From Agrococcus beijingensis (lineage in GTDB: Bacteria > Actinomycetota > Actinomycetes > Actinomycetales > Microbacteriaceae), in NCBI RefSeq assembly GCF_030758955.1, contig NZ_CP132360.1, forward strand, positions 263,467 through 327,466: DNA of 64,000 bases, written 5' to 3'. The notes under the pieces are model-generated. The model saw only the letters and a list, made by a program, of their open reading frames with translations. It ran no database searches and was not told the DNA's origin. The position numbers and the translations under genes are program-made. This document shows positions 18,947-32,711 of this stretch, one piece after another. The first letter of the stretch is position 1. Each line of letters begins with the position of its first letter.

Positions 18947-19594
18947 GTGACCGACGACGCTCCTGCCGTGAGCAAGGGCCCAGACGCAGCGGTCCCGAGA
19001 TCCACGACCTGGCGGATGCTGGGCCTGGTGCTCGGGACCGCATTCGTCGCCTGGGCGGCCGACTTCCTGATGAAGGAGTGGGTGCTCGCCGAGATGACCG
19101 AGGGCGAGACGCGCCAGGTGCTGGGCGAGGTGCTGCAGCTGCACTTCGTGCGCAATCCGGGCGCCGCCTTCTCGTTCGCGGCCGGCTCCACCTGGATCTT
19201 CACCCTGCTGGCCACCGCCGTGGTGGTCTTCATCGTCACGCAGCTGCGCCGCATCCGCTCGCTCCGGTGGGCCGCGGCCTTCGGCGGTCTGCTCGGCGGC
19301 ACGCTCGGCAACCTGACCGACCGCCTGACGCGCGCGCCCGGCGCCTTCGAGGGCCACGTCATCGACTCCCTCCAGGTCTGGGGCTTCCCGGCGATCTTCA
19401 ACATCGCCGACATCTTCATCGTCAGCTCGATGATCGGCATCGTGCTGCTGGTGCTCGCGAACGTCGGGCTCGACGGCGTGCGCCGCACCGACGAGCCGAA
19501 GCCCGATCGGTCGAAGCCCGATGCGTCCAAGCCGGATGCGCCGAAGCCGACCGCGTCGGCGGGGCCCGACGACACCGCGACCCCCACCGCCTGA
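18947..19594 (+). CDS. lspA: Signal peptidase II LspA
   Basis: Membrane aspartic protease that removes signal peptides from prolipoproteins. 215 residues with four membrane helices. The two catalytic aspartates are in GNLTDRL and [19 protein letters not shown] is also conserved. An N-terminal extension of about 25 residues and a C-terminal tail with five DxPKP/DRSKP-type repeats are outside the normal core of about 160 residues. The GTG start lies 8 bases after divIVA; an alternative GTG at 18968 has no better ribosome site. Several lipoproteins in this window would be substrates. Confidence 0.95.
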   Translation: MTDDAPAVSKGPDAAVPRSTTWRMLGLVLGTAFVAWAADFLMKEWVLAEMTEGETRQVLGEVLQLHFVRNPGAAFSFAAGSTWIFTLLATAVVVFIVTQLRRIRSLRWAAAFGGLLGGTLGNLTDRLTRAPGAFEGHVIDSLQVWGFPAIFNIADIFIVSSMIGIVLLVLANVGLDGVRRTDEPKPDRSKPDASKPDAPKPTASAGPDDTATPTA

Positions 19595-20514
19595 TGGAGT
19601 CCCGCTTCCTCCAGGTGCCGCCCGGCCTCGACGGCACGCGCGCCGACGCCGGCCTCGCCAAGCTGCTCGGCCTCTCCCGCACCGCGGTCGTGAGCATGCT
19701 CGAATCCGGCACCGCGCTGCAGGACGGCGTCGTGCTGGGCAAGTCCGACCGGCTGCTGGCCGACGCATGGCTCGACCTGTCGTGGCAGCCGCGCGAGGCG
19801 CCGACGATCGTCGCCACGCCCGTGCCCGACCTCGGCATCGTGCACGACGACGCCGACATCGTGGTGGTCGACAAGCCGGCCGGCGTGGCCGCGCACCCGA
19901 GCGTCGGCTGGCAGGGACCGACGGTCGTCGGCGCGCTCGCCGCCGCCGGCTTCCAGGTCGCCACCTCCGGGGCCGCCGAGCGCCAGGGAGTCGTGCACCG
20001 GCTCGACGCCGGCACGAGCGGCCTGATGGTGGTGGCGAAGAGCGAGCGCGCCTACACGCGCCTCAAGGCGGCCTTCCACGACCGCGAGGTGCAGAAGATC
20101 TACCACGCCGCCGTGCAGGGGCATCCCGATCCGCTCGTCGGCACCATCGACGCGCCCATCGCCCGGCACCCCAACCACGAGTGGCGCTTCGCCGTGGTCT
20201 CGAGCGGCAAGCACGCCATCACGCACTACGAGACGCTCGAGGCGTACCGCGGCGGCAGCCTCCTCGAGGTCGAGCTCGAGACGGGGCGCACCCACCAGAT
20301 CCGCGTGCACATGGCGGCCAGGAAGCATCCGTGCCTCGGCGACACCATGTACGGCGCCGACCCCACCGTGGCCACGAGGCTGGGGCTCGAGCGCCAGTGG
20401 CTGCACGCGATGCGGCTCGGGTTCCGGCACCCGGCGACGGGCGAGCAGGTGACCTTCGAGTCGAACTACCCGGCCGACCTCGCGCACGCGCTCGAGCTGC
20501 TGCGCGAACAATGA
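19594..20514 (+). CDS. RluA/RluD-family rRNA pseudouridine synthase
   Basis: Pseudouridine synthase, probably acting on 23S rRNA like RluD. 306 residues: N-terminal S4-like RNA-binding domain (about 15-75), then the catalytic domain with [13 protein letters not shown], the active-site Asp in [12 protein letters not shown] near residue 135, KIYHA, and the [11 protein letters not shown] block. The exact target base cannot be told from sequence. ATG overlaps the lspA stop by one base; the lspA-rluD pairing is very common. Confidence 0.92.
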   Translation: MESRFLQVPPGLDGTRADAGLAKLLGLSRTAVVSMLESGTALQDGVVLGKSDRLLADAWLDLSWQPREAPTIVATPVPDLGIVHDDADIVVVDKPAGVAAHPSVGWQGPTVVGALAAAGFQVATSGAAERQGVVHRLDAGTSGLMVVAKSERAYTRLKAAFHDREVQKIYHAAVQGHPDPLVGTIDAPIARHPNHEWRFAVVSSGKHAITHYETLEAYRGGSLLEVELETGRTHQIRVHMAARKHPCLGDTMYGADPTVATRLGLERQWLHAMRLGFRHPATGEQVTFESNYPADLAHALELLREQ

Positions 20515-20555
20515 CGGCGCGGCGCGAGCCGCCATCCGCAGTGGGTGCGCCGCCG

Positions 20556-20561
20556 TAGGAT
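20556..20561 (+). promoter_or_regulatory. TAGGAT -10 box of dnaE
   Basis: TAGGAT ends 9 nt before the ATG at 20571, so the transcript would begin at or within a few bases of the start codon. This favours 20571 over the GTG at 20565, which would lie only 3 nt from the box. Confidence 0.6.
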
Positions 20562-20570
20562 CGAGTGGCC

Positions 20571-24080
<3,510 letters not shown>

Positions 24081-24086
24081 GGCCCT

Positions 24087-24112
24087 GGCGGCGGCCCCGG
24101 CCGCCGTACGAT
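24087..24112 (+). promoter_or_regulatory. Hairpin plus TACGAT -10 box of hisD
   Basis: GGCGGC/GCCGCC (24087-24092 with 24100-24105) forms a hairpin just after dnaE, directly followed by TACGAT (24107-24112). Exactly 7 nt separate the box from the ATG at 24120, so a leaderless hisD transcript is predicted. The hairpin has no T-tract and may be a weak dnaE terminator. Confidence 0.55.
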
Positions 24113-24119
24113 GGAGGCC

Positions 24120-25478
24120 ATGCTCCGACGACTCGATCTCACGACGCTGCCCGACGATCTGGAGCTGCGCAGCCTGCTGCCGCGCCCGGCGATCGACGTG
24201 GCGCACGCGCTGCCGGTCGTGCAGGACCTCATCGCCGATGTGCGCGAGCGCGGCGGCGACGCGCTCCTCGACCAGGCCGAGCGCTTCGACCGCGTGCGTC
24301 CCGCGACGCTGCGGGTGCCGCAGCAGGCGATCACGGATGCGCTGGTCGCGCTCGACCCGCAGGTGCGGTCGGCGCTCGAGACGGCCATCGCTCGCGTGCG
24401 CGTCGGCTCCCAGGCCCAGGTGCCGCCACCCAGCCGGGTCGAGGTCGCACCCGGCGCGATCATCGAGCTGCGCTGGCAGCCGGTCGACCGGGTCGGCCTC
24501 TACGTGCCGGGAGGCAAGGCCGTCTACCCGTCGAGCGTCGTCATGAACGTGGTCGCCGCGCAGGCCGCCGGGGTGCGCTCGATCGCTGTCGCGAGCCCCG
24601 CGCAGGCCGCGAACGGCGGGCTGCCGCACCCGACGATCCTCGCCGCCTGCGCGCTGCTGGGCGTCGACGAGGTCTACGCGATGGGCGGAGCCGGAGCCAT
24701 CGGCGCCCTGGCGCACGGCGTGCCCGACATCGGCCTCGAGCCGGTCGACGTCGTCACCGGGCCCGGCAACGTGTTCGTCGCCGCCGCCAAGCGCGCCGTC
24801 GCAGGCCTCGTGCGCGTCGACGCCGAGGCCGGCCCGACCGAGATCCTGGTGATCGCCGACGCCACCGCCGACGCCGAGCTGGTCGCGGCCGACCTGGTGA
24901 GCCAGGCCGAGCACGACGAGCTCGCCTCCGCGGTGCTCGTGACCGACAGCACCGACCTCGCCGACCGCGTCGACGCATCCGTCGCCCGCCGGGCGGCCGC
25001 GACGCCCGCCGCCGAGCGGGTGGCGGCGTCGCTGACGGGGGAGCAGTCGGCGATCGTGCTGGTCGCCGACCTCGCCGCCGCGGCTCGGGTGAGCGACGCC
25101 TACGCGCCCGAGCACCTCGAGATCATGACCGCCGACGACGACGCCGTGCTCGCCACCGTCCGGCACGCGGGCGCCGTCTTCCTCGGTGCCCACGCGCCCG
25201 TCAGCCTCGGCGACTACGCCGCAGGCTCCAACCACGTGCTGCCGACCGGCGGGCAGGCCCGGCGGGTGGCGGGGCTCGGCGCCGCCACCTTCCTGCGGCC
25301 GCAGCAGGTGGTGCGCTACGACCGGGCAGCGCTCGAGGCCGTGCGGGCCGACGTCACCGCGATCGCGGGCGCCGAGGGCCTGCCCGCCCACGCCGAGGCG
25401 ATCGAGGCGCGCTTCGCGCCCACGGCCGCGCCGCGCATCGACCCCGCCGCCGCGCCGCGCATGGAGGAAGAGTCCTGA
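24120..25478 (+). CDS. hisD: Histidinol dehydrogenase HisD
   Basis: Zinc- and NAD-dependent enzyme for the last two steps of histidine synthesis. 452 residues with [61 protein letters not shown] (metal ligands), [10 protein letters not shown] and the C-terminal [14 protein letters not shown]. The in-frame ATG at 24111 lies inside the -10 box, so the ATG at 24120 (MLRRLDL, family-typical) is used. The last 20 residues are an Ala/Pro-rich extension. No other his gene is visible nearby. The stop overlaps nrdR. Confidence 0.95.
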   Translation: MLRRLDLTTLPDDLELRSLLPRPAIDVAHALPVVQDLIADVRERGGDALLDQAERFDRVRPATLRVPQQAITDALVALDPQVRSALETAIARVRVGSQAQVPPPSRVEVAPGAIIELRWQPVDRVGLYVPGGKAVYPSSVVMNVVAAQAAGVRSIAVASPAQAANGGLPHPTILAACALLGVDEVYAMGGAGAIGALAHGVPDIGLEPVDVVTGPGNVFVAAAKRAVAGLVRVDAEAGPTEILVIADATADAELVAADLVSQAEHDELASAVLVTDSTDLADRVDASVARRAAATPAAERVAASLTGEQSAIVLVADLAAAARVSDAYAPEHLEIMTADDDAVLATVRHAGAVFLGAHAPVSLGDYAAGSNHVLPTGGQARRVAGLGAATFLRPQQVVRYDRAALEAVRADVTAIAGAEGLPAHAEAIEARFAPTAAPRIDPAAAPRMEEES

Positions 25479-25954
25479 TGCACTGCCCCTTCTGCCGCAA
25501 CCCCGACTCGCGCGTCGTCGACTCGCGCACGACCGACGACGGCACCTCGATCCGTCGGCGCCGCCAGTGCACCGAGTGCGGCAGGCGCTTCACGACCACC
25601 GAGACCGCGAGCCTGTCGGTGGTGAAGCGCTCGGGCGTGCTCGAGCCGTTCCGCCGCGAGAAGGTGATCGAGGGCGTGCGCAAGGCGGTGCGCGGGCGCC
25701 CCGTGACCGACGCCGATCTCGCCTCGGTGGCGCAGAGCGTCGAGGAGACGATCCGGGCGACGGGCGCGAGCCAGATCGACGCGAACGAGATCGGCCTGGC
25801 GGTGCTGCCGCCGCTGCGCGACCTCGACGAGGTCGCCTACCTGCGGTTCGCGAGCGTCTACAACGCCTTCGACTCGCTCGACGACTTCGAGGCGGCGATC
25901 CGCACGCTCCGCGAGGAGCGCGAGCGGGCCTCGAGCGAAGGGGATGAGCGATGA
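25478..25954 (+). CDS. nrdR: Transcriptional repressor NrdR
   Basis: Zinc-ribbon plus ATP-cone regulator that represses ribonucleotide reductase genes by binding NrdR boxes. 158 residues: zinc ribbon CPFC...CTECG within the first 36 residues, the linker RRFTTTE, then the ATP-cone ([15 protein letters not shown] onward). ATG overlaps the hisD stop by one base; its stop overlaps pyrD as ATGA. No nrd genes or NrdR boxes were noticed in the window. Confidence 0.96.
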   Translation: MHCPFCRNPDSRVVDSRTTDDGTSIRRRRQCTECGRRFTTTETASLSVVKRSGVLEPFRREKVIEGVRKAVRGRPVTDADLASVAQSVEETIRATGASQIDANEIGLAVLPPLRDLDEVAYLRFASVYNAFDSLDDFEAAIRTLREERERASSEGDER

Positions 25955-26976
25955 CCGCCTACGACCTGCTGTTCCAGCACGGCTTCACGCACCTCGACCC
26001 CGAGCGCGCCCACCACCTCGGGGCCTCGGTGGTCCGCGCGATCGGCGCGGCCCGGCCCGGCGTCCGCACCGATCCGAGCCTGCGCACCCGCGCGCTCGGC
26101 CGCGAGCTCGCGACGCCCTTCGGCATGGCGGCGGGCTTCGACAAGGACGCGACGATGATCGCCGGCCTCGGCGCGCTCGGCTTCGGCCACGTCGAGGTGG
26201 GCACGCTCACGGCGCTGCCGCAGCCGGGCAACGACCGGCCGCGGCTCTTCCGCCTCCTCGACGACCGGGCGCTCGTCAACCGCATGGGCTTCAACAACGG
26301 GGGAGCGGCCGCGGCGGCCGAGCGCATCGCCGCCGCCCGCGAGGCGCGCTCGCGCCCGGTGATCGGCGTCAACATCGGCAAGAGCCGGGTCGTCGACGCC
26401 GACGACGCGGCCGCCGTCGAGGCCGACTACCTCGCCTCCACCCGGCTGCTCGCGCCGGTCGCCGACTACCTGGCCGTGAACGTCTCGTCGCCGAACACGC
26501 CGGGCCTGCGCGGCCTGCAGGACGAGCGCCTGCTCGAGCCGCTGCTCGCCGCGATCCGTGGGGCCGCGGGCGACGTGCCGGTGCTCGTGAAGATCGCGCC
26601 CGACCTCGACGACGAGCAGGTGGAGGGCATCGCCGCGCTCGCCGGGCGCCTCGAGCTGGCGGGCGTGATCGCCACGAACACGACGATCCGCCGCGACGGG
26701 CTGCGGACGGGGGCGGATGCGGTGGCGCGCGCGGGTGCGGGCGGCCTGTCGGGCCCGCCGGTCGCGCAGCGCTCGCTCGAGGTGCTGCGGCTGCTCGTCG
26801 CGGCCCTGCCGGACGGCATCGACGTCATCTCGGTCGGCGGTGTCGAGACGGCCGACGACGTGTGCGAGCGGCTCGCCGCCGGTGCCGCGCTCGTGCAGGG
26901 CTACACCGGCTTCGTCTACCGCGGTCCGGGCTGGGCCCGCGAGGTCAACCGGGGGCTGGCTACGCCGGGTACTTGA
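25951..26976 (+). CDS. pyrD: Dihydroorotate dehydrogenase, class 2 (quinone)
   Basis: Membrane-associated flavoenzyme oxidising dihydroorotate to orotate with quinone as acceptor. 341 residues: N-terminal helical domain typical of class 2 ([16 protein letters not shown]), [33 protein letters not shown] with the catalytic serine, [20 protein letters not shown] and the FMN phosphate site [10 protein letters not shown]. The last 17 bases overlap the 3' end of the convergent DUF3043 gene. Confidence 0.95.
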   Translation: MTAYDLLFQHGFTHLDPERAHHLGASVVRAIGAARPGVRTDPSLRTRALGRELATPFGMAAGFDKDATMIAGLGALGFGHVEVGTLTALPQPGNDRPRLFRLLDDRALVNRMGFNNGGAAAAAERIAAAREARSRPVIGVNIGKSRVVDADDAAAVEADYLASTRLLAPVADYLAVNVSSPNTPGLRGLQDERLLEPLLAAIRGAAGDVPVLVKIAPDLDDEQVEGIAALAGRLELAGVIATNTTIRRDGLRTGADAVARAGAGGLSGPPVAQRSLEVLRLLVAALPDGIDVISVGGVETADDVCERLAAGAALVQGYTGFVYRGPGWAREVNRGLATPGT

Positions 26977-27535
26977 AGAGCTTGGTCTGCGGCTTCGGCA
27001 TGCGCATGAACGGCAGCTGCACCGACCGCATGGTCGCGTACCAGCCGTGCCCCTTCGCATCCTTCTGGCCGAACTTCGCGCGCAGCGCGCGACGCAGCTG
27101 CCAGGCCATGAAGACGGAGTCGAGCACGACGACGGCGACGAAGCCCCACAGCACCAGGTTGGCGACCAGGCGCCACTGCGGGTCGTTGAGGAACGTGAGC
27201 ACGAGCACGACGATCATCATCGGCATCGCGGCGGTGCCGATCGACAGGCGGGCGTCGACCCAGTCGCGCACCCAGCGGCGCACCGGGCCCTTGTCGCGTG
27301 CGGGCAGGTACTTCTCGTCACCGGCCTCCATGCCGCGGCGGGCCTTCTCGCGCTCGCCGCGCATCTTCTCCTGCACCTGACGACGCGCCTCCTTGCGGTC
27401 CTCGGGCACGAGCGGGCGGCGATTGCGGGCGACCTGCTCCGACTGCTTGGGCGTGCGGCGCACCGGTGCCTCCGACCCTTGGGGCTTGGGCAGCGAGGAG
27501 GCCTTGTCGTCGGCAGAACGGCTGAACAGCGCCAC
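26960..27535 (-). CDS. DUF3043 membrane protein
   Basis: 191 residues. The first 90 are hydrophilic and strongly charged (QSEQVARNRRPLVPEDRKEARR and similar), followed by two membrane helices (about 103-122 and 127-148) and a basic tail ending [16 protein letters not shown]. This is the architecture of DUF3043, an actinobacterial family without known function. The GTG at 27535 gives the usual MALFSR start, with AAGGA upstream and a TACGAT box 39 bases before it. It converges on pyrD with a 17-base overlap. Confidence 0.85.
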   Translation of the reverse strand: MALFSRSADDKASSLPKPQGSEAPVRRTPKQSEQVARNRRPLVPEDRKEARRQVQEKMRGEREKARRGMEAGDEKYLPARDKGPVRRWVRDWVDARLSIGTAAMPMMIVVLVLTFLNDPQWRLVANLVLWGFVAVVVLDSVFMAWQLRRALRAKFGQKDAKGHGWYATMRSVQLPFMRMPKPQTKLFKYPA

Positions 27536-27574
27536 AGGGAGGTCCTTCTCGAGTCGGTCGCGGGGGATCGTCCC

Positions 27575-27612
27575 ATCGTACCGCCGGAGCGGTGCCGCTC
27601 GCGGCCTAGGAT
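27575..27612. promoter_or_regulatory. Divergent -10 boxes for the DUF3043 gene and the dipeptidase
   Basis: On the minus strand TACGAT reads 27580 to 27575, giving the DUF3043 mRNA a leader of about 30 nt with a ribosome site. On the plus strand TAGGAT (27607-27612) ends 7 nt before the dipeptidase ATG at 27620, predicting a leaderless mRNA. The two boxes are 26 bp apart. Confidence 0.6.
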
Positions 27613-27619
27613 CGTGCGC

Positions 27620-29044
27620 ATGACCGACTCTCTCGCTGACTCCCGCGCGCTCTCGGAGCGCGAGCTCTCCGACCGCGACCGCGCCATCCTCGCCGCCGTC
27701 GACGCCGGCTTCGCGGCGGCCCTCGACGACCTGAAGGCGCTCGTGCGCATCCCGAGCGTCGCGTGGGACGCGTACGACCCGGCGCAGGTGCAGGCGAGCG
27801 CCGAGGCGGTCGCCGCGCTCGCCGAGGCCACCGGCGTGTTCGAGACGGTGTCGATCGAGCGGGCGCCGATCGGCGACACCGACGAGCTCGGGCAGCCCGC
27901 GGTGCTCGCGTCGCGCCCCGCCCGCGGCGGCAGGCCCACCGTGCTGCTCTACGCGCACCACGACGTGCAGCCGTGGGGCGACGAGGCGCTGTGGCGCACG
28001 CCGCCGTTCGAGCCCACCGAGATCGACGGCCGCCTCTACGGCCGCGGCGCCTCCGACGACAAGGCGGGCGTGGTCACCCACATCGCCGCGATCCGGGCGC
28101 TCGCCGAGGTCGTCGACCCCGAGATCGGGCTCGCGCTGTTCATCGAGGGGGAGGAGGAGCACGGCTCCCGCTCCTTCCAGCGCTTCCTGCAGCTGCACGA
28201 GGACGCCCTGCGCGCCGACGTCATCGTCGTCGCCGACAGCGACAACTGGTCGACCGAGACGCCCTCGCTGACGGTGGCGCTGCGCGGCAACGTCGCGCTG
28301 AACGTGCGCGTCACGACGCTCGAGCACGCCAGCCACTCCGGCATGTACGGCGGCGCCGTGCCCGATGCGATGCTCGCCTTCGCGAAGCTCGCCGCGACGC
28401 TGTGGGACGACGAGGGCTCGGTCGCGATCGAGGGCCTCACGGGCGCCTCGCTCGACGTGCCCGAGCAGTCCGAGCAGCAGCTGCGCGACGAGGCGGGCGT
28501 GCTCGACGGCGTCGACCTCATCGGCACCGGCCCGCTGCTGGAGCGCCTCTGGGCCAAGCCGGCCGCGACGATCACCGGTGTCGACGCGCCCACCGTCGCC
28601 GACGCATCCAACACGATCCTCCCGACGGTGCGGTTCCGCCTGTCGACGCGCATCGCGCCGGGGCAGTCGGCGGCCGACGCGTTCGCCGCGATCGAGCGCC
28701 ACCTGCGCGCGAACGCCCCCTTCGGCGCGAGGGTCGAGCTCGACAGCGTCGACCTCGGCGACCCCTTCCTGGTCGACGCGACCGGCTGGGGCGCCACCGA
28801 GGCCAAGCGGGCGATGGCGGATGCGTGGGGTGCGGAGGCGGTCGAGGCCGGCATCGGCGGGTCCATCCCGTTCATCGCCGACCTGGTGCAGCAGTTCCCG
28901 GGCGCGCAGATCCTGGTGACGGGCGTCGAGGACCCGGGCACGATGGCGCACAGCCCGAACGAGTCGCAGCACCTGGGCGTGCTGCGCCGCGCGATCGGCG
29001 CCGAGGCGCTGCTGCTCGCGCGGGCCGGCGACCGTACGGCGTGA
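27620..29044 (+). CDS. M20-family metallo-dipeptidase
   Basis: Zinc-dependent M20 peptidase of the DapE/ArgE/carnosinase group; members with this layout are annotated as dipeptidases. 474 residues: metal-binding LLYAHHDVQPWGD near 117, GRGASDDKAGV, FIEGEEEHGS with the catalytic and metal-binding glutamates, ADSDNWS, the lid domain (SHSGMYGGAVPDA), and GIGGSIPFI with the late AHSPNES histidine. No signal peptide, so it is cytoplasmic. Substrate unknown. Predicted leaderless start at 27620. Confidence 0.9.
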   Translation: MTDSLADSRALSERELSDRDRAILAAVDAGFAAALDDLKALVRIPSVAWDAYDPAQVQASAEAVAALAEATGVFETVSIERAPIGDTDELGQPAVLASRPARGGRPTVLLYAHHDVQPWGDEALWRTPPFEPTEIDGRLYGRGASDDKAGVVTHIAAIRALAEVVDPEIGLALFIEGEEEHGSRSFQRFLQLHEDALRADVIVVADSDNWSTETPSLTVALRGNVALNVRVTTLEHASHSGMYGGAVPDAMLAFAKLAATLWDDEGSVAIEGLTGASLDVPEQSEQQLRDEAGVLDGVDLIGTGPLLERLWAKPAATITGVDAPTVADASNTILPTVRFRLSTRIAPGQSAADAFAAIERHLRANAPFGARVELDSVDLGDPFLVDATGWGATEAKRAMADAWGAEAVEAGIGGSIPFIADLVQQFPGAQILVTGVEDPGTMAHSPNESQHLGVLRRAIGAEALLLARAGDRTA

Positions 29045-29060
29045 TCCGGGGTCGATCGCG

Positions 29061-29089
29061 TAGAATGCAGGAGTCGGGCGTGCCCCGAC
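29061..29089 (+). promoter_or_regulatory. TAGAAT -10 box and leader hairpin of the Fe-S carrier gene
   Basis: TAGAAT (29061-29066) lies 44 bases before the ATG at 29111. The predicted leader contains a GTCGGG/CCCGAC hairpin (29073-29078 with 29084-29089) before the ribosome site GAGAGGAG, which could influence translation. Confidence 0.5.
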
Positions 29090-29110
29090 GATGAGCGAGA
29101 GGAGCCCCAG

Positions 29111-29452
29111 ATGACCGATCTGGCTACCCACGGCGTGATGCTGACCGACACGGCCGCCGACAAGGTGCGCCGCCTGCTCGACCAGGAGGGCCGCGACGAC
29201 CTGCGCCTGCGCGTCGCCGTGCAGCCCGGCGGCTGCTCGGGCCTCATCTACCAGCTCTACTTCGACGAGCGGATGCTCGACGGCGACGTGACCCGCGACT
29301 TCGACGGCGTCGAGGTCATCGTCGACCGCATGAGCGTGCCCTATCTCGACGGCTCGACGATCGACTTCGAGGACACCATCCAGAAGCAGGGCTTCACGAT
29401 GGACAACCCCAACGCGGGGGGCAGCTGCGCCTGCGGAGACTCGTTCCACTGA
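29111..29452 (+). CDS. erpA: A-type iron-sulfur carrier protein (ErpA/HesB family)
   Basis: Small carrier that delivers Fe-S clusters to client proteins. 113 residues; the three cluster cysteines are present, one in GGCSGLIY and two in the C-terminal CACGDSF. MLTDTAADKVRRLL is the usual family start. ErpA, IscA and HesB cannot be told apart confidently from sequence alone. AGAGGAG precedes the ATG. It stands alone between its own promoter and a strong terminator, next to the cytochrome oxidase genes, as often seen in actinobacteria. Confidence 0.9.
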   Translation: MTDLATHGVMLTDTAADKVRRLLDQEGRDDLRLRVAVQPGGCSGLIYQLYFDERMLDGDVTRDFDGVEVIVDRMSVPYLDGSTIDFEDTIQKQGFTMDNPNAGGSCACGDSFH

Positions 29453-29470
29453 CGCGGCTACCACCTTCAG

Positions 29471-29512
29471 GACGACACGCCGCCGACCCTCAGGGGTCGG
29501 CGGCGTGTCGTC
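29471..29512 (+). terminator. Strong 19-bp-stem terminator after the Fe-S carrier gene
   Basis: Perfect 19-bp stem (29471-29489 with 29494-29512) and a TCAG loop, 19 bases after the stop. No long T-tract follows, only GTTC. It separates this gene from the ctaC operon. Confidence 0.9.
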
Positions 29513-29567
29513 GTTCAGAGCCATCTGTGCGGGGCGTCGCAGGAGCCTGAGCGCGTTCTGTGGGTAC

Positions 29568-29573
29568 TAGGAT
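29568..29573 (+). promoter_or_regulatory. TAGGAT -10 box of the cta operon
   Basis: TAGGAT lies 34 bases before the proposed TTG start of ctaC and after the strong terminator, so it is the likely promoter of ctaC-ctaD-ctaF. No clear -35 is visible. Confidence 0.55.
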
Positions 29574-29607
29574 CGGAGGTGACTGCTCATCGACTCGGAG
29601 GAAGACA

Positions 29608-30486
29608 TTGCGCAATCGTCGATCTCGTTGGATCGCGGCCCCGGTCGCGGTCGTCGTCGCTCTTGCGCTGGCCGGATGCACTCAGGCACAGCTGCAGGGC
29701 TGGATGCCGAGCACCTCGGGGCTCACGAACCACGTCGACCGCATCATGGGCCTGTGGACGACGTCCTGGATCGTGCTGCTGGCCGTCGGCCTCGTCACGT
29801 GGGGCCTCATGATCTGGGCCGCCATCGCCTACCGCCGCCGCCGCGGCCAGACCGGCCTGCCGGTGCAGCTGCGCTACCACATGCCGATGGAGATCTTCTT
29901 CACGATCGTGCCGGTCATCCTCGTCGCGGGCTTCTTCGCCTTCACCGCGCGTGACCAGGCGATCATCGAGGAGCCGATCGAGGACCCCGACTACTCGCTC
30001 ACCGTCTACGGCAAGCGCTGGGCATGGGACTTCCTCTACGAGCGCGAGAACCAGGACCCGGTCTACTATCAGGGCATCCAGGTGCAGGACGACCCGGAGA
30101 CGAACCAGATGGACGCGAGCTCGCTGCCCACGCTGGTGCTGCCGACCAACTCGTCGATCGAGATCACGCTCGAGTCGCGCGACGTCGCGCACTCGTTCTG
30201 GGTCGTGGAGTTCCTCTACAAGAAGGACATGCTCCCCGGCGTCACGAACCACATGTACTTCGAGACGGGCGACCAGGAGGGCATCCTGCGCGGCAAGTGC
30301 GCGGAGCTCTGCGGCGAGTACCACTCGGCCATGCTCTTCAACGTCGAGCTGGTCAGCCCCGAGGAGTACGATGCGTACCTCGAGGACCTCGAGTCGCAGG
30401 GCTTCGTCGGCGAGATCCCCGACACGCTCAACCCCGATCCCGTTCCCGGAACCGAGCCGGGGTCCCAGGAAGGCGAGGGCAACTGA
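29608..30486 (+). CDS. ctaC: Cytochrome c oxidase subunit II
   Basis: CuA-carrying subunit of the aa3 terminal oxidase. 292 residues: basic start RNRRSR, lipoprotein signal with lipobox LALAGC (Cys about 24), two membrane helices (about 45-68 and 92-112), and the cupredoxin domain with WAWDF and the full CuA ligand set [15 protein letters not shown] Pro/Glu tail follows. The TTG at 29608 was chosen because GGAGGAAG lies just before it and it gives a normal signal peptide; an in-frame GTG at 29560 overlaps the -10 box. The stop overlaps ctaD by one base. Confidence 0.95.
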   Translation: MRNRRSRWIAAPVAVVVALALAGCTQAQLQGWMPSTSGLTNHVDRIMGLWTTSWIVLLAVGLVTWGLMIWAAIAYRRRRGQTGLPVQLRYHMPMEIFFTIVPVILVAGFFAFTARDQAIIEEPIEDPDYSLTVYGKRWAWDFLYERENQDPVYYQGIQVQDDPETNQMDASSLPTLVLPTNSSIEITLESRDVAHSFWVVEFLYKKDMLPGVTNHMYFETGDQEGILRGKCAELCGEYHSAMLFNVELVSPEEYDAYLEDLESQGFVGEIPDTLNPDPVPGTEPGSQEGEGN

Positions 30487-32219
30487 TGACTGCCACGGTC
30501 ACGCCAACGACGCAGACCCGGCCGGCGATCAGCCGCTCGGCTGAGGCCAAGGGCAATGTCCTGGTCAAGTGGCTCACCACCACCGACCACAAGACGATCG
30601 GGTACCTGTACCTGATCACGTCGTTCCTGTTCTTCCTGATCGCCGGCGTCATGGCACTGCTGATCCGCGCCCAGCTGTTCGCGCCGGGCCTGGAGATCGT
30701 GCCGACGGAGGAGCAGTACAACCAGCTCTTCACCATGCACGGCACGATCATGCTGCTGATGTTCGCGACGCCGCTGTTCGTCGGCTTCGGCAACGTGATG
30801 ATGCCGCTGCACATCGGCGCCGCCGACGTGGCGTTCCCGCGCCTCAACGCGCTCGCGTTCTGGATGTTCCTGTTCGGCTCCCTCATCGCGGTCGGTGGCT
30901 TCCTCACGCCCCAGGGTGCTGCCTCGTTCGGCTGGTTCGCCTACACGCCGCTCAGCGACAACGCGTTCTCGCCCGGCATCGGCGGCAACCTCTGGGCCCT
31001 GGGCCTCGGGCTGTCGGGCTTCGGCACGATCATGGGTGGCGTCAACTTCGTCACCACGATCATCACGATGCGCGCGCCCGGCATGACGATGTTCCGCATG
31101 TCGATCTTCACCTGGAACATCCTCATCACGTCGATCCTCGTGATCGTGGTGTTCCCGGTGCTCGCAGCGGCGATCTTCGGGCTGGTGATGGACCGCATCT
31201 TCGGCGGCCACATCTACGATCCGGCCAATGGCGGGGCCGTGCTCTGGCAGCACCTCTTCTGGTTCTTCGGCCACCCAGAGGTCTACATCATCGCGCTGCC
31301 GTTCTTCGGCATCATCTCCGAGGTCATCCCGGTCTTCTCGCGGAAGCCCATCTTCGGCTACAACACGCTGGTCGGCGCGACGATCGCGATCGCGGCGCTG
31401 TCGGTCACGGTGTGGGCGCACCACATGTACGTCACCGGCACGGTGCTGCTGCCCTGGTTCTCGCTGATGACGATGCTCATCGCGGTGCCCACCGGCGTGA
31501 AGATCTTCAACTGGATCGGCACGATGTGGCGCGGCTCGATCACGTGGGAGTCGCCCATGCTGTGGTCGCTGGGCTTCCTCGTGACGTTCACCTTCGGCGG
31601 CCTGACCGGCGTCATCCTCGCGTCGCCGCCGCTCGACTTCGCCATCTCCGACACGTACTTCGTGGTCGCGCACTTCCACTACGTGGTGTTCGGCACCGTC
31701 GTGTTCGCGATGTTCGCCGGCTTCTACTTCTGGTGGCCGAAGTGGACGGGCAAGATGCTCAACGACCGCCTCGGTCACGTGCACTTCTGGCTGCTGTTCA
31801 TCGGCTTCCACATGACGTTCCTGGTGCAGCACTGGCTGGGCGTCATGGGCATGCCCCGCCGGTACTACTCGTACCTGGAGGAGGACGGCTTCACCTGGAT
31901 GAACCAGCTCTCGACGGTCGGCTCGGTCGTCCTGGCTGCCTCGATGATCCCGTTCCTCTGGAACGTGTGGATCACCGCGCGCACCGCGCCCAAGGTCACG
32001 GTCGACGACCCGTGGGGCACCGGCCGCTCGCTCGAGTGGGCGACCAGCTGCCCGCCGCCGCGGCACAACTTCGTGTCGATCCCGCGCATCCGCTCGGAGT
32101 CGCCCGCGTTCGACCTGCACCACCCGCGTGCCGGCATGCAGTACGGCGTCGGCCTGGGCGGGCTCAAGGACGCCCCGGACCGCCCGGTGGTCGACCTGAC
32201 CGACGAGGAGGTGCGCTGA
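30486..32219 (+). CDS. ctaD: Cytochrome c oxidase subunit I
   Basis: Catalytic subunit of the aa3 oxidase with 12 membrane helices, 577 residues. Ligands are visible: the low-spin haem histidine in [15 protein letters not shown], the CuB histidine with crosslinked tyrosine in [14 protein letters not shown], the CuB pair in VWAHHMY, and the haem a3/haem a histidines in [11 protein letters not shown]. The N-terminus has the conserved [12 protein letters not shown]. The C-terminal tail carries the cytoplasmic PPPRHNF motif common in actinobacterial CtaD. Confidence 0.98.
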   Translation: MTATVTPTTQTRPAISRSAEAKGNVLVKWLTTTDHKTIGYLYLITSFLFFLIAGVMALLIRAQLFAPGLEIVPTEEQYNQLFTMHGTIMLLMFATPLFVGFGNVMMPLHIGAADVAFPRLNALAFWMFLFGSLIAVGGFLTPQGAASFGWFAYTPLSDNAFSPGIGGNLWALGLGLSGFGTIMGGVNFVTTIITMRAPGMTMFRMSIFTWNILITSILVIVVFPVLAAAIFGLVMDRIFGGHIYDPANGGAVLWQHLFWFFGHPEVYIIALPFFGIISEVIPVFSRKPIFGYNTLVGATIAIAALSVTVWAHHMYVTGTVLLPWFSLMTMLIAVPTGVKIFNWIGTMWRGSITWESPMLWSLGFLVTFTFGGLTGVILASPPLDFAISDTYFVVAHFHYVVFGTVVFAMFAGFYFWWPKWTGKMLNDRLGHVHFWLLFIGFHMTFLVQHWLGVMGMPRRYYSYLEEDGFTWMNQLSTVGSVVLAASMIPFLWNVWITARTAPKVTVDDPWGTGRSLEWATSCPPPRHNFVSIPRIRSESPAFDLHHPRAGMQYGVGLGGLKDAPDRPVVDLTDEEVR

Positions 32220-32220
32220 C

Positions 32221-32643
32221 ATGCGCGCGAACATCATCCTGATGGCCGTCCTCGCCGCGTTCTTCTTCCTGTGCGCCGCGGCCTACACGCTGAGCCACAT
32301 GGCGACGTACGACGGCCGCATCGAGTGGGCCGGCACGCTCGGCATGGCGCTCACCGGCGTCATGGCGGTGCTCATCGGCTTCTACCTGGTGCTGATCCGT
32401 CGCGGCCAGCACGGCCACGAGCACCCGTCCGACCGCCTCGACGCCGAGATCGACGACGCCGACCCCGAGGAGGGGCACTTCTCCCCGTGGAGCTGGTGGC
32501 CGATCGGCCTCGCCGTCGCCTTCGCGCTGATGTTCCTCTCGCTCGCGGGCCCGACGTTCCTCATCCCCATCAGCGCCGGTCTGTTCGCGATCATGATGGT
32601 CGGCTGGGTGTACGAGCACTACCGCGGCAACTTCAGCCGCTGA
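32221..32643 (+). CDS. ctaF: Cytochrome c oxidase subunit IV (CtaF)
   Basis: Small actinobacterial oxidase subunit. 140 residues with four membrane helices (about 5-25, 37-59, 91-107 and 109-128) and an acidic hydrophilic loop around residue 75. Starts 1 base after the ctaD stop, so it is co-translated with the catalytic subunit. ctaE (subunit III) and the qcr genes are not in the window. Confidence 0.92.
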   Translation: MRANIILMAVLAAFFFLCAAAYTLSHMATYDGRIEWAGTLGMALTGVMAVLIGFYLVLIRRGQHGHEHPSDRLDAEIDDADPEEGHFSPWSWWPIGLAVAFALMFLSLAGPTFLIPISAGLFAIMMVGWVYEHYRGNFSR

Positions 32644-32674
32644 GCCTCAGAGTCACTGAGCTCTGCGCAACGAC

Positions 32675-32706
32675 CGAAGGCCCCGTCCGCGAGGATGGGG
32701 CCTTCG
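32675..32706. terminator. Bidirectional terminator between ctaF and the flavin dehydrogenase gene
   Basis: A 14-bp stem with one wobble (32675-32688 with 32693-32706, loop GCGA) sits between the convergent genes and would end both transcripts. Confidence 0.85.
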
Positions 32707-32711
32707 TCGTG

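Noticed and set aside
29560..29607. GTG at 29560 as the ctaC start
   Set aside because: It lies before the TAGGAT -10 box and would spoil the lipoprotein signal; the TTG at 29608 has GGAGGAAG in front.
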